From Adiantum capillus-veneris (Eukaryota > Streptophyta > Polypodiopsida > Polypodiales > Pteridaceae): a DNA stretch of 64,000 nt. The translations under genes and the position numbers were made by a program. Location: positions 129,978,391 to 130,042,390 of the forward strand of contig CM043947.1 of NCBI GenBank assembly GCA_014529385.2. Reading direction: 5' to 3'. Below are positions 19,899 through 30,345 of this stretch, in pieces. The notes beneath the pieces are model-generated. The model had not been told where the DNA came from and ran no database searches. It was given only the letters and a program-made list of their open reading frames with translations. Position 1 is the first letter of the stretch. Every line of letters begins with the position of its first letter.

Positions 19899-20982
19899 TA
19901 ATTAAGTGTCCTTTGACCACTCATTGAATATTGGACATAAAAGGGACTATTTATTCACCAAAAATATCATTTTAGACCGTGAAGGCTCCATAGGGGTGCA
20001 TAATGTAGGTGGGCCCCACCATGAGGCCCTACGGGTGGCTCCTGCGGGATATCTCAACTTGTCTGTCTTGGCATTTAGAAAGCATCTTTAGGTTGGTCCC
20101 ATCACAAGCAAGTGACCTTGAACATTCATTGCTCTTCTAGAAGATGAGTAGGGGAAAAATAAGATCTCACCCTCTTGATTTACTTGATTTACAGTTCCCT
20201 TTTGCTGCGAATCTGACAGATTTACACTATTTTGACCATAACTTTTTACCTGTAGCTCGGAATGACATGCTTCAAAAGGAAAAATTGACCTTCTCAATAT
20301 GTTTGATATGAATTTGGACTATTCTTCACGCCCATGCACCAAGGAATTTGGTTTGCAAGGTCCACACTATGCTAGGGAACCTTTTGCTTCCAAGTCTTCT
20401 TGTATGGGCCCTTTGCTTGTATGCATCCAAGGGGAATCATGCTTTTTCAAAAGGCTATGATGCTTAAACAAATAGAGGAGGGCCCAATATTATTTTCTTG
20501 TGAAAAGAATATACAATTGGAGTCTTTTTGAAAGGAGAGAAACTATATGTATATTCTTAAGAGATATTGGGCCACCTATGTAGGGGGCATAGAAGACTTG
20601 TAGAGAGGGACCATAATCTTTGGTAAAGACAAGTGGAGAGTTGATTTCCATGGAAATTTATCTATATGGGGTGGAAGATGGATATATTATTTTTCTACTA
20701 CTAATTCACAAGAGGTAAGAAAGTTTGGGGGTATATAGTTGGTTATTGTATGCTTATTCTATTTACAAAGCAAAAAAGAAAAGGGTGGTAATATAAATAT
20801 ATGACTAAGGTGACATTTTTGGGAAGAGTATAATGTATGTGTCACCACAAAGGTTAAACGAAGAGGGGGAATGTACTCTAGATAACTTAATAGCGTAGAA
20901 AAATATATACACATATGAGGAAGAGGACGTTGAGTAGGCTGACAAATGTTGCAAAAACTTGGTTACCATTTTATGCCACTCA
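19899..20982 (-). repeat. Truncated terminal LTR of the array (5' LTR of copy C)
   Basis: It retains only the U3 side, from the element terminus at 20982 back to the deletion point. The TATA box, R, U5 and primer binding site are gone. Beyond 20982 the sequence is Chromo-1 LTR (GTAGCAACATAACC...), so this is a true element end. The expected target duplication partner lies left of the window. Confidence 0.85.
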
Positions 20983-21032
20983 GTAGCAACATAACCATAA
21001 TACTTAATTAACTTGGCATGAACAATACTTTT
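20983..21032 (-). repeat. Chromo-1 3' LTR, first fragment (between two insertions)
   Basis: The sequence GTAGCAACATAACCATAATACTTAA... matches the intact Chromo-1 LTR at about 42232-42283. It is sandwiched between the array end and E1. The first ~106 bp of this LTR should lie left of the array, outside the window. The last five bases, 21028-21032 (CTTTT), are the E1 target duplication. Confidence 0.82.
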
Positions 21033-21325
21033 TGTGCGCTTTTTCGCACGTGTCGAATGCTGAGAACTTGCCAAACACTACTTGCAAGCTACGAATGGCT
21101 GCAAGCACACAACTAGATAGTTCTAGCAAGCTCAAAGGGGCAATGGTGTGTCACTGATCGCTCAATGATTTTGGTTGTGAAGGATCCTATGCCACAAAGA
21201 AGAAGGAGCCTCGATCGCCGCCACCGCACTCAACCGCCTCGCTGTCGCCTCACCGCTGCAATGCTCGCTCACACACACTCTCTATCTCTCTCTCTCAAGC
21301 GCACGCCAACACACACACACACACC

Positions 21326-21400
<75 letters not shown>

Positions 21401-21680
21401 GTGAGCACACAAAGGAGAAGGAGATAAAGGTAGAGCAAAAACACTTCTTAGCATGCACCTCAAAGAATGAGGATTTTAGGTCAAAATCCTTTTATAAAAT
21501 TCGGACCCATTCACACATGGGCGCCCACAATGGCCGGTTATAGTAAAAATCATGTAAAAATGGGATAAGTGGTGCGCGTCTCATCGGCGATCACCTACAC
21601 ACCTATTAGACCGACAAGACCGGTCCATGACTCAAACAATTGATAAGGTGAAGGTGATAGGGTGTCCATGAGGGTTAACA
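21033..21680 (-). repeat. E1 3' LTR (648 bp)
   Basis: It runs from TGTGCGC (plus strand) to TTAACA and matches the right LTR at 34458-35097. It contains a (CA)n tract at 21309-21398 and a TATA-like TATAAAA on the minus strand at 21490-21496. The polypurine tract adjoins at 21681. Confidence 0.92.
21309..21398. repeat. (CA)n microsatellite inside the E1 3' LTR
   Basis: About 45 CA units with one interruption near 21323. The sister LTR has CT then CA at the same place. Confidence 0.97.
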
Positions 21681-21690
21681 TGCCCCCCTT
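21681..21690 (-). other. E1 polypurine tract
   Basis: The sense strand reads AAGGGGGGCA directly before the LTR start TGTTAACCC. The identical tract and junction are present in E2 (62431-62440), which supports a common family. Confidence 0.88.
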
Positions 21691-23055
21691 CCTGATGTAG
21701 ATTCCGTCCTCGAAAGCTATTGAGATGAAGCCCGTTCGTTGAGGTGGAAGAGCATCTGAGTTTGTAGTCTTTAGCTTTCTTCAAACACTGCAAAATCAAC
21801 CAAAATGGTTGAGTAATTGTATTCTCATATACAATTAAAAAGCATATGCAGTGAATATGCACACATATTGAATAATAATTGAATATTAAATAATTTTTCA
21901 ATAGTAAACATTAAACTGTAATATAATCAAACGCACAAGCACTTGTAAAGATAATAAAATAAACAAGTCTAAGGTCGCTAATTTAACGATCAAGAGGTAC
22001 TAGAGGTCAACTATTAATACCATGGGAAAGCTTCTCAATTCTCTCTGGTGAATTAAGCTGTTTAATCGCGAGAGCAAAGTATTTCATGTTCAAGGGCTGA
22101 CTAGAGGCTATACCTAGAAGATCTTGTAGTTAAGATACGATAAAAGGAATTCTCATAAAATCATCACCTGAATTATTCCCTTTTCTTTGATCCTCCAAAG
22201 TTTTTTCATATTGATTCAATTTTTGATGTGTGTGCTTATTTTATATGCCTTGGGCTTTGTGCTTTTCAAGGAAAAGCGCCCACATTGGGAACCTCTAGGG
22301 CTCTAGTACGATAGGCAATACATGTGAGTGAAGTAAGCAAATTAAGATTTTACATTCTTGGCACTTTTGTTGGTTTATTTGTTTTTCATTGCGTTTCAAT
22401 TTTGTAACTTTGGGGGGTCATATTGACATTGTTACCATTCCGAGGCTCATCACAATAGTAAAATCCCCTTATAATAGTTAAATTAAAGGTCAAGAGGGAT
22501 TAAACCCACTAGAAAGCACTAGTACATTGCACACAAAGCTGCCTAAATCGGATTAAGGACCTAAAATAACCATTGACAATTAGGAAGGAATTTTCTATGG
22601 TATTAAGAGAAGATCTCTAACACCTAACTTGGTCAAAGTAGCTTAGTTAGACTGGTTTGATTCATAAACCTAGACAAGGGACTATGAAAAACAATTATAT
22701 TGAATCTAATCTTTAATACTAAGCAAATATGCTGAATATTGTGCTACCAATCATAGTTGAAGCAGAAAACATGGATGATAAAAAAAGACAAGAGGCAATG
22801 CTAATGGACAAGAAACACCTATTTTTGTTGATGATCACGCTTGATTCGAAGAGTGAACGAGACAAAGATTCATGAAGTTCAAAATCTCAACTACTGCAAC
22901 ATGTTCCTATGCACACTAGAAAACACAAGGAATACCTCTAGGAGGCACATCATTGGAAAGAGGCACCAACATTTTTTGAACACAATCAAACAACATAAGA
23001 AACACTAACCTAATTATTTGCACCCCCTAGAGAGTCAAGGGAACAAGATATTGAA
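21691..23055 (-). other. E1 3' untranslated region
   Basis: About 1.36 kb between the last ORF and the polypurine tract. No coding potential is seen. Long stretches match the E2 3' region (61080-62430) in sense orientation, for example the segment around 22020-22130 against 61990-62110. This shows the region belongs to the element and was not captured from elsewhere. Confidence 0.7.
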
Positions 23056-23452
23056 TAGATGGGCGAGTAGCCCTAGGTCTAAACCCCTATCCTTGTCATT
23101 GTAAAAAAAACAAAGTCGTCATCCGTGAGACCATACGTGCCATTCATGTAATCATGTAAATCTTCCTCATCATTAGAGGCACAAATGTTCACTAATAATG
23201 TCACTAGACATCTATAGTCATCTTGGTCAAAAGGGTAATGCTTGTGTAATTGGAGAGACATTCTCTACTAAGTAGGGATCATTCATGGTCAAGAGATGTA
23301 TCAACCATTCTAATTCCTTGAAATTCTTCTCACACGCTAACACATCTACCAAATCCCATTCACAGGCAATAGACTATGTGAAACACATGTGAAAAGTAAA
23401 GAGGATACCTCTCACCCAAAGTAGGAGTGAATGACTCTAGCGTACTAGCCAT
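23056..23452 (-). pseudogene. E1 3' acidic ORF, frameshifted copy
   Basis: It starts at ATG 23452 (MASTLESF, then LGERYP) and soon meets a stop. The remainder survives in other frames, including YPFDQDDY, DLHDY and GLTDDDF at about 23079-23261. An open counterpart is present in E2 at 60661-61077. It lies downstream of pol, where env-like or accessory ORFs sit in other gypsy elements. I recognise no known domain: the protein is soluble-looking, rich in Asp, Glu and Tyr, with no signal peptide or membrane segment. Function unknown. Confidence 0.6.
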
Positions 23453-24600
23453 ATCTGTACACAGATAGATTTTGGTTAGTGTGTAAATATTATGAGGGTC
23501 ATGTCAAAAGGTCGTGTCCTTGTGAATAATGTTTTATTATGATTTTTGGATCATGTACTAGAATTTGTAGATTTTCATCTTTTTGTTTGGTGGCTCTTTC
23601 TCTTTTACTTTTTTATTTTTGTTTTCTTGAGTATAGGGCTATATATATACATTCCCTAAGATTGGGAGATTGAGAGGTCATGGAGGAAGGTTAAGAGGGG
23701 AGCAAGTGAATGATGGATGTCAGCAAACACTCCCCCTTCCTTGGGAATATCATACCTTTTGGAATGATGTCGTCACCTTTTGAAACCATTTGTTCCAAGT
23801 TGTAATGGGTGAGGACTTTGACCAATAGTTTTTCATCTCCCTAGGTGTTTCATCTAGTTGCAAGGGTGGTAAGGTACTCTCCCATGATTTTACTTGCAAT
23901 GTTGTTGTAGGTGGTGAACTTACAACGGGAGGTGCAAATTATTTCTTGTTTGTATGGATATTTACAATGGTAGGTGGAGGTTGTGTTGAAGCTTGTATTT
24001 CTGTACATGAACTATATAAAGAGGTAGAAGCTTCATTTGACTTTCCTATTTCTGAGCTTGGTAGAATAAATCATTCTTTCTTCAGTACCCAAACTAGCCA
24101 TGGATCAGGTGTATAGTATTTTGTGATCTTTCTCTTCCCGCGGTCTTTGATCGATTTTATCGTTACAAGATTTGACTCACATGGGACTATAGGTGACAGG
24201 TAAGAACACAATCTACGTTTAGACACCCAAATTTGATCATTCCCTTCATAGTAGCCTTGGGCTTTCAATAGTCGATTATGAATCTAGCATAACATTTTCT
24301 TACATTTCTTGGAGTGAGTGGGGCATCTCTTACAAGGCTTTTATTTTTTAGCGTCAAAAATGGTTGCTAAAGAAGCTTTATGGACCCATTTGTATGTTTC
24401 CTTTGCTATGTTACGATGGGTCTTTTGTGTCTCAAGCTTTGTTTCAGCTCAAAAGTTGAAGCTCTAGAGGGTTGGGCTATATGTACAAATGGCTCAACCT
24501 CTTGGACATGTAATGTTTCGGGTTGTATTTCCTTAGGAGGTGATATCTCAGGGACTATCACTTGAGTGGTAGGGCTAAGAGTTGGGTTTTGTGTTGTGAC
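23453..24600 (-). pseudogene. E1 degenerate coding region between the second protease-like domain and the 3' ORF
   Basis: The sense strand holds a proline/threonine-rich stretch, then a better-preserved block at 24071-24268 (basic, with YYTPDPWLVWVLKKE near its end), then low-complexity Ser/Pro sequence. The block reads like the remains of a coding extension, interrupted by stops. No family is recognised. E2 lacks this whole interval. Confidence 0.4.
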
Positions 24601-24950
24601 ACTCCCAATCCCCTAATCAATAGTGCATTTGGTTGCTATCATCCACGTGCATCCTAGGTTTATATTGCCTTCCATAGTTCCAGCAAGCATGACCAAAAAG
24701 TCTTGAGCTACAACCCGGTTGTCATAACTGATAAAAGTGTGCCAGATTCCAAAAATCATAGTTTTTTTCTTGTTGATACCCTTTACTTGGATGGTACTCT
24801 CAAATAGAGATGTCTTTCCTAATTGACACCAGACTCCATATGACAACAGATTATGTTTAGCACCCGTGTCCAATAAGGCGTTTTATAGCACTTCCCCATA
24901 GGTGCTATTTAGCTCAATAGGGTATCATAGAGGTGTGTCAGATTCCAACT
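24601..24950 (-). pseudogene. E1 second retropepsin-like domain, downstream of integrase
   Basis: The minus strand encodes ALLDTGAKHNLLS, the classical hydrophobic-Asp-Thr-Gly-Ala active-site loop of retropepsins. About 70 residues later comes NLGCTWM followed by CTID, matching the ILGxxWL...IDW close of that fold. It is additional to the ordinary protease of the element (near 29409, DGG type). Stops upstream (TAA and TAG near 24890-24950) separate it from the integrase tail. At the end, the Trp expected after CTID appears to be a TAG. Aspartic proteases of this family act as dimers to process Gag-Pol; why a second is present after integrase is unknown. Confidence 0.7.
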
Positions 24951-25289
24951 AATCATCCACTATTTTAACTTGAAATGCATGTATAACTCCAAGGTTGGCC
25001 TCTCGTTGGCGTCTTATACGTTGTTGTTGCTCCTTAGCCTCAGCTTGAGCTTGTATCTTTTTTAATCATCCACTATTTCAACTTGAAATGCATGTATAAC
25101 TCCAAGGTGGGCCTCTCGTTGGCGTCTTATACGTTGTTGTTGCTCCTTAGCCTTAGCTTGAGCTTGTATCTTTTTTAATCATCCACTATTTCAACTTGAA
25201 ATGCATGTATAACTCCAAGGTTGGCCTCTCGTTGGCGTCTTATACGTTGTTGTCGCTCCTTAGCCTCATCTTGAGCTTGTATCTTTTTT
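24951..25289. repeat. Three tandem 113-bp repeats in the E1 pol tail
   Basis: Units begin at 24951, 25064 and 25177 with AATCATCCACTATTT and are nearly identical. They lie in the sequence coding for the Lys/Gln/Arg-rich linker after integrase. Because 113 is not a multiple of 3, the duplications shift the frame and place stops between integrase and the second protease-like domain. Confidence 0.92.
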
Positions 25290-25588
25290 AATTTTGCTTG
25301 TGCCTTGGCTACCTTTTCTTGATAGATGGCACGTAACTCCTCTTGGCTTAAAGGATAATAGTATCTTTTAAATTTACTCCCATTAAGGAATCCAATGGTT
25401 TCAACTCCATCAAGAGTTTCCACATGAATGGTACCTTGTCGGGTGATTTTTCATACTCTATATTGTCCTTTTCTCGCATATTTCAACCTTTTCTTCTTGT
25501 TACTCACTCCATACATAAGGACTTTATCCCTAACCTTGGTATCCTTGTTCTCTAAATGACAGTCAAACCATTTCTTTCTCCTATCTTT
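25175..25588 (-). pseudogene. E1 integrase C-terminal tail and coiled-coil linker
   Basis: The open part (25175-25423) reads from the integrase C-terminal beta-barrel type sequence into PLSQEELRAIYQEK and then a strongly charged Lys/Gln/Arg/Ala stretch, likely a coiled coil. It ends in EIVDD and a stop. Without the 113-bp repeats this linker would lead toward the DTGA domain, suggesting that the two were once one polyprotein (inference). Confidence 0.6.
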
Positions 25589-26696
25589 CTACACAAGTGC
25601 ATTTTGCACAAACAAATATCTTTCTCCATCTAACCTCTCAAGGTTATATAAATGCTCAACTAAAGGGTTACCATCCCAACCTTCTTGTGAAGCTACCCGC
25701 ATACTAGGAATTACAAACTCCCATGACATAACTGCTTCTTGGACATATACCATCTTGAATGGTGTACAATTAATAGCCACTTTGTAAGCAGTGCGATAAG
25801 CCCATAGAGTTGATGTTAGCTTCAAATCCCAATATGTGCGATGAGCTTCCACTGTTTTGGTCAAAATAGAAATCAAAGTCTTGTTAGTGCTCTCAACTTG
25901 GCCATTTTCTTGTGGATAGTAAGGTGTAGACTTATGGTGGGCTATCATGAAGTTTGTGGTGAGTTTCTTTATCACTCCATTTATAAAATGAGTACCATTG
26001 TCACTCACAATCTCAAAGGGACAACCAAATCTTGTAATAATGTTCTCAAAGAGAAACTTAGCAGTTGACCTTGCATCAGCCTTGCGTGCTGCCTTGGCTT
26101 CCGCCCACTTTGTCACATAGTCAATGTCAACAATAATATATCGAGATTGAGTGTTATGAGCTGCCGGGCTAATGGGGCCTACAAAGTCTAAACCCCATTT
26201 TTGAAATGGTTGAGTCACTTTAATAGGATGTAAGGGCATCTTATCCTTTTGTTGTGTGATCTTGTAACGTTGGCATTCATCGCACCCTTTTGCAAAAAGT
26301 GATGCATCTTTGAATAAGATAGGCCACCAATAGCCTGATTGCAACACCGTTCTAGAATTTAGTTCCCCTTAAAAAATATCCTCCGGCTATACCCATGTGG
26401 GCTTCTTGAAGTATGTATAAATAGTCATCCTCACGAGCACAGCGTCTAAGAATATCGTCCTTCCCTAGCTTGTAGAGGGTTCCTGCAATTAGAGAAGAAG
26501 GTTCATATTCTTTTAACAATTTTTGAGCTATATCCTTAGGAAGCTCTTTGGGTGGAAAACTGTTAACTAAAAATTTCACAATCTCCTCACTCCATTCAGG
26601 CATGGTCTTGACTAGGAACAAGGAAGTATCAGGAAATTTGTCATCAACTCCAGTAGGGGCCTCATCATTGGGTATGTGAGACAAATGATCCACCAT
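25589..26696 (-). pseudogene. E1 integrase
   Basis: Two open pieces in sense order: 26352-26696 (end of RNase H region and start of the zinc region) and 25589-26347 (core). The core keeps all three catalytic positions: Asp in GLDFVGP, Asp in SDNGTHF and Glu in GQVESTN. The zinc cysteines are in CDECQ. The frame is broken near 26348-26352. The sequence continues into a C-terminal domain without a chromodomain. Confidence 0.85.
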
Positions 26697-27891
26697 GATA
26701 TGTATTTTTATCGGGTCTCACCACAATGGTAAAATCAAACTCAAGAAGAATTGACAACCATCGTGTAATTCTTCTCATGGAACAATGTTTATTTACTAGA
26801 TACAACAATGCTTGATGATCCACATAGAAAACAAACTTGTTGGCAAGAAGGTAGTAGAAAATTTCTTTACTACATAAATCATAGCTAAACCTTCCCGCTT
26901 TGTAGTGGTGAAGTTTCTCTCAACATCATTTAATTGACAAATTGAAAGCTAATGGGATAGTCCAATTTATGTTCTCTTGGTTGAGTTAGAACACACCCAA
27001 TAGCAAAGTTTGATGCATCAATATGCACATGAAAAATTATATTCCAATCGGACACTCGTAGGATGGGAGCGCCTGTTAAGGCCTTTTTCAATAACTCATA
27101 AACATTGTCACACTCCGCGGTCCAGTGGAACTCAATAAGAAGCTTGTACAATGGGCGAGCTATCTTGGAAAAGTTTAAAATAAACCACCGGAAAATAATC
27201 AACACGGCCCATGAACCTTTGAACTCCTTTATAGTTTGTAGGTGGTGGAAAATTGGAAATGGTTTTAATTTTTCTCTCATCTGTGGAAATACCATTTTTG
27301 GACACTATATACCCTAAAATGACTCCTTGTTCAATCCAAAATTGGCATTTGAAAGGGTTTAATGAGATGCGATACAATTTGCACTTTTCAAACACTTTTC
27401 GTAAACATGATAGATGTTCTTTCCAAAAAGAATAAACACAAAGGTCATCTAAGAAAGCTTTGCAAAACTCCCTCAAATATTCCATAAAAGCAGTGTTTAT
27501 CGATCTTTGGAAGGTAACAGGGACATTGGTTAAGCCAAAAGCCATAACACAAAATGCCAACATTCCAAATTTGGTTATAAATGCAAGTTTAGCTTGGTCC
27601 TCTAGTGCAATTGTGATTTGATTGTAGCCAGAGTACCCATCTAAAAATCTATAAGCTTCTTTTCCTGTAACTCTTTCAAGCACATGTTTTGAATATGGCA
27701 AGGGTAATGGTCCCTCCTAGTGGCTGCATTGACCTTCTTGAGATCCATGCACACTCTGAGTTTCCCATTCTTTTTTGGCACAATAAATATTGGAGACACC
27801 CATTTTTTGAGTGCTCAATAGGGTATATGAATCCGCATTTGACAAGATTTTCAATCTCTTCTTGAACAATCTTTGCATACTTAGGATTCAT
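26697..27891 (-). pseudogene. E1 reverse transcriptase and RNase H
   Basis: RT is open in pieces at 27676-27891 and 27132-27701, with Asp in FLDGYSGY and the catalytic pair in AFLDDLCVYS. RNase H follows at 26930-27295 with the first catalytic Asp intact in HIDAS. It is interrupted by frameshifts and by stops near 26930. No archaeal-type RNase H is found before integrase, unlike in the array element. Confidence 0.85.
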
Positions 27892-28647
27892 CGGGTAGGG
27901 TCATTGCTGGACCGGTTTAGCCATGCTATTCATGGGAACTGTGTGTTGCACCATGGAAGGTGGAACACCTTCCATATCATGATATGTCCAAGAAAATATA
28001 TCCTTAAACTCCTTGAGAAGCTCCTTGAGTACATATTTTTCAGTCTCTGTCAGATCTTGGGCAATGAAAACAGGTTTGGACTCCTCACCTGGGTCTGCTA
28101 ACTTTATTTTCCTAACTATCGCGGGACCATCATAGACTCCACTACTTCCATCGATAGGTGTTCTCTAGGCCTTTGTATACACAACCTTACGCTCCTCGGT
28201 GGTGTAGGATTTGAAATGTTCAGGTGCAGGGTGTAAGTCTGTGGTGTCTTGTTGCTCTGTGGACTGTGATTTCTCTTCTGCTTCCTTTTGTTGTTGAGCT
28301 AGCTCTTGATTTTGTTGTCTCCTTATACTACGGCTCAAATTTGGTTTCTCTGTAGCTTCTAACTGTGTGATGTCAACGGGTTGTGGACTACACCACATGA
28401 CGCTTTGAAGGTATTCACCCCAATTATCTACCAACTTCCAATGAGCATCACATGCCCCCACATAATTAAGCCATTCTACGGTAGATTTATTTTTATTTAT
28501 TATAGCACACACATTTGCTCGATATCATTGCCTCATATCTTACTCTTCTTGTCTAATTTTTGATTACATCCTTCCTCCAGTGAAGAGTCACTAGATGAAT
28601 CACTACTTGTGTCTTCTCCTCTCCCGAATACATTGTCATCTAGGGTA
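27892..28647 (-). pseudogene. E1 Pol linker between protease and RT
   Basis: A Gln/Glu-rich spacer, partly open at 28165-28512, leads to the conserved sequence before the RT fingers. No separate domain is recognised. Frameshifts are present on both sides. Confidence 0.5.
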
Positions 28648-30006
28648 TTACTGGGCCTTGAATGTTTTGTTCCCACATTTGCACCAAGAACTCAACTCAT
28701 ATTCTTTGTCCCCAGTGTCGATTTCAATTAATGATTCTGACTTCGAATCGTGTGGAAAATAGTCTTTTGAGACGCTACTGGTTCCAATGTCAGTCAGGCC
28801 TTCATCTGGTAGGTCATGAGAAGCTATATGCATTGCTCCTAACATATTTAAAGGTACAAATTGTGGCATTTCATCCCCCTCAAGTGTTACCCAGGTTATC
28901 CCCCTATTTCCCCAAGTGTCTATGGTTGCTGCTAGGTGGACCCAATCCACATTGTCAGACTCAGCTTTTCCAACATTAGTGTCTATTTTACACGTGTAAC
29001 AATACTGCAATGGGGCTGAGTGAATTGTGGTGTCAGATCTATGATCAGCTATAAGTCTGCTTCCTAGAGGATGTGCTCGACCAGTTACAAGATCAACTCG
29101 AATGACAAAGTCTTGGAACTGCAAGTTGACATGGTTTTTAGACGAGTCATGCACCATTTTTGCTTCCCTCATGAAAGGACATTCTACGATCATCTCAGAT
29201 GACATAGTGTTCTTTGAAAAATCCATAACAATGAAGGTATGCCTTATTTTGTGTCCAAAGACCTTGATCTTGAGATCTTCTAGCATCCCAATAGGCTTAA
29301 CAATAATCCCATTGGCAATCTTTACCACTTTGTTTATATTCCCAAGGTGAGGTCTTCCCATAGTTTCCCATAAATTTTTAGTTACAATGCTAACCCCAAC
29401 GCCACCATCAAGGATTCCCTTCACAGTTAATCCCTTGGTAGTGGCTGGTATGGTCGCATTGGATTCATCGCCTTCAAAGTATTGTCCCAACTTGTTAACA
29501 TGTATTTCAACAAAAGAGTTCTCATCTAAGTTGGGTTGTGGATCTAAGTGTTCCTCCTCTATTGGCACCTCCCTAGCTCCATCCATCTATGCAAATTGTG
29601 GTAGCCCAACTTTCAGTTCTCCATTGAGGAAAGCTTGAAGAGCTAAGAATAGCTCGGGGTCTCCATATAGTTTGGACATGATGGTGGTTGTAACTACTAA
29701 AGCCGTGAAATCCATCAATTTGGCAATATTTAATGACACCTTTTGGGCTTCAGTCCCTTGACGTGAGGAAGATAGGATCTCCATTTCTTCGATAGGGTTA
29801 GATAATCCCTCTGTAAACATTCTCTCCAACAAGAAGGGAGTACGCCCACTTTCCCATGACTTAAAGTCACTTTCTTCTTGGATGACACTTTGTATGGCTA
29901 GTGGTCTATGGACTTTGTGAGGTTGCTTTTGCGTAGGGAACACTGTGTCTGTAATCTGGATTTGCCTAGGTGTTGGCTCTAGATCCCTTTGGGTTTCTTC
30001 CACCAA
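28648..30006 (-). pseudogene. E1 protease region of Pol
   Basis: Two frames joined by a stop at about 29587: 29587-30006 (pre-protease) and 28648-29586. The active-site loop reads ILDGGVG at about 29400, followed by the hydrophobic strands and the FMREAKMVHD close typical of plant gypsy proteases. The DGG variant also occurs in the array element. It would process Gag-Pol. Confidence 0.8.
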
Positions 30007-30345
30007 TCACATTAATTGCTTGACTCACTCAATCTCCTCTGTAGGGTTTGGGTAAGTTCCTATCTCCTTCTTGGGTCCTAGCCATTGTGGCTCATGACGA
30101 TATTCCTTGTTTATTTCTTTTCTAGTGGTTTTTTTAGTCTCCATGGTCTCATTTAAATTAGAACTCACTTCAGCATTGTTCATATACACGGGGTTGTCAC
30201 TAGTCCCTATGTTGGTCTTTGAACCGGGGTCTCACTTTGCTGCTTTTTGCGATCTCTTCCTTCATGTTTTCTTCTTCTTTTGAGATTGGGCAATTGATGT
30301 TTTTTCTCTTTCTTCAAGAATATAATTTTGGTTTTGGAGCATCGA

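Larger units (their letters stand above)
1..20982 (-). mobile_element. Tandem array of a Tat-like Ty3/gypsy LTR retrotransposon (copies A, B, C)
   Basis: The same 8.26-kb unit recurs. Any segment in 1-8257 reappears 8257 bp downstream with only rare substitutions, and most of it again about 8259 bp further on. The layout is internal A, LTR, internal B, LTR, internal C, LTR, with a single LTR between neighbouring internal regions. This is the layout expected from unequal recombination between LTRs, not from independent insertions. The element is read on the minus strand. It belongs to the non-chromoviral Tat group because an archaeal-type RNase H lies between the RT-linked RNase H and the integrase, and because no chromodomain is present. 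The right end is exact: the LTR stops at 20982 (TG...CA termini) and abuts Chromo-1 LTR sequence. The left end lies outside the window. Assembly over-expansion of a repeat is a possible alternative. Confidence 0.9.

Noticed and set aside
24951-25289. CRISPR-like array in the 113-bp repeats
   Set aside because: The units are directly adjacent without unique spacers, lie in the coding tail of a retrotransposon and occur in a plant genome.
25589-26347. An archaeal-type RNase H in E1, to match the array element
   Set aside because: I looked between RNase H and integrase of E1 and found only the zinc region. No second set of acidic motifs is present.
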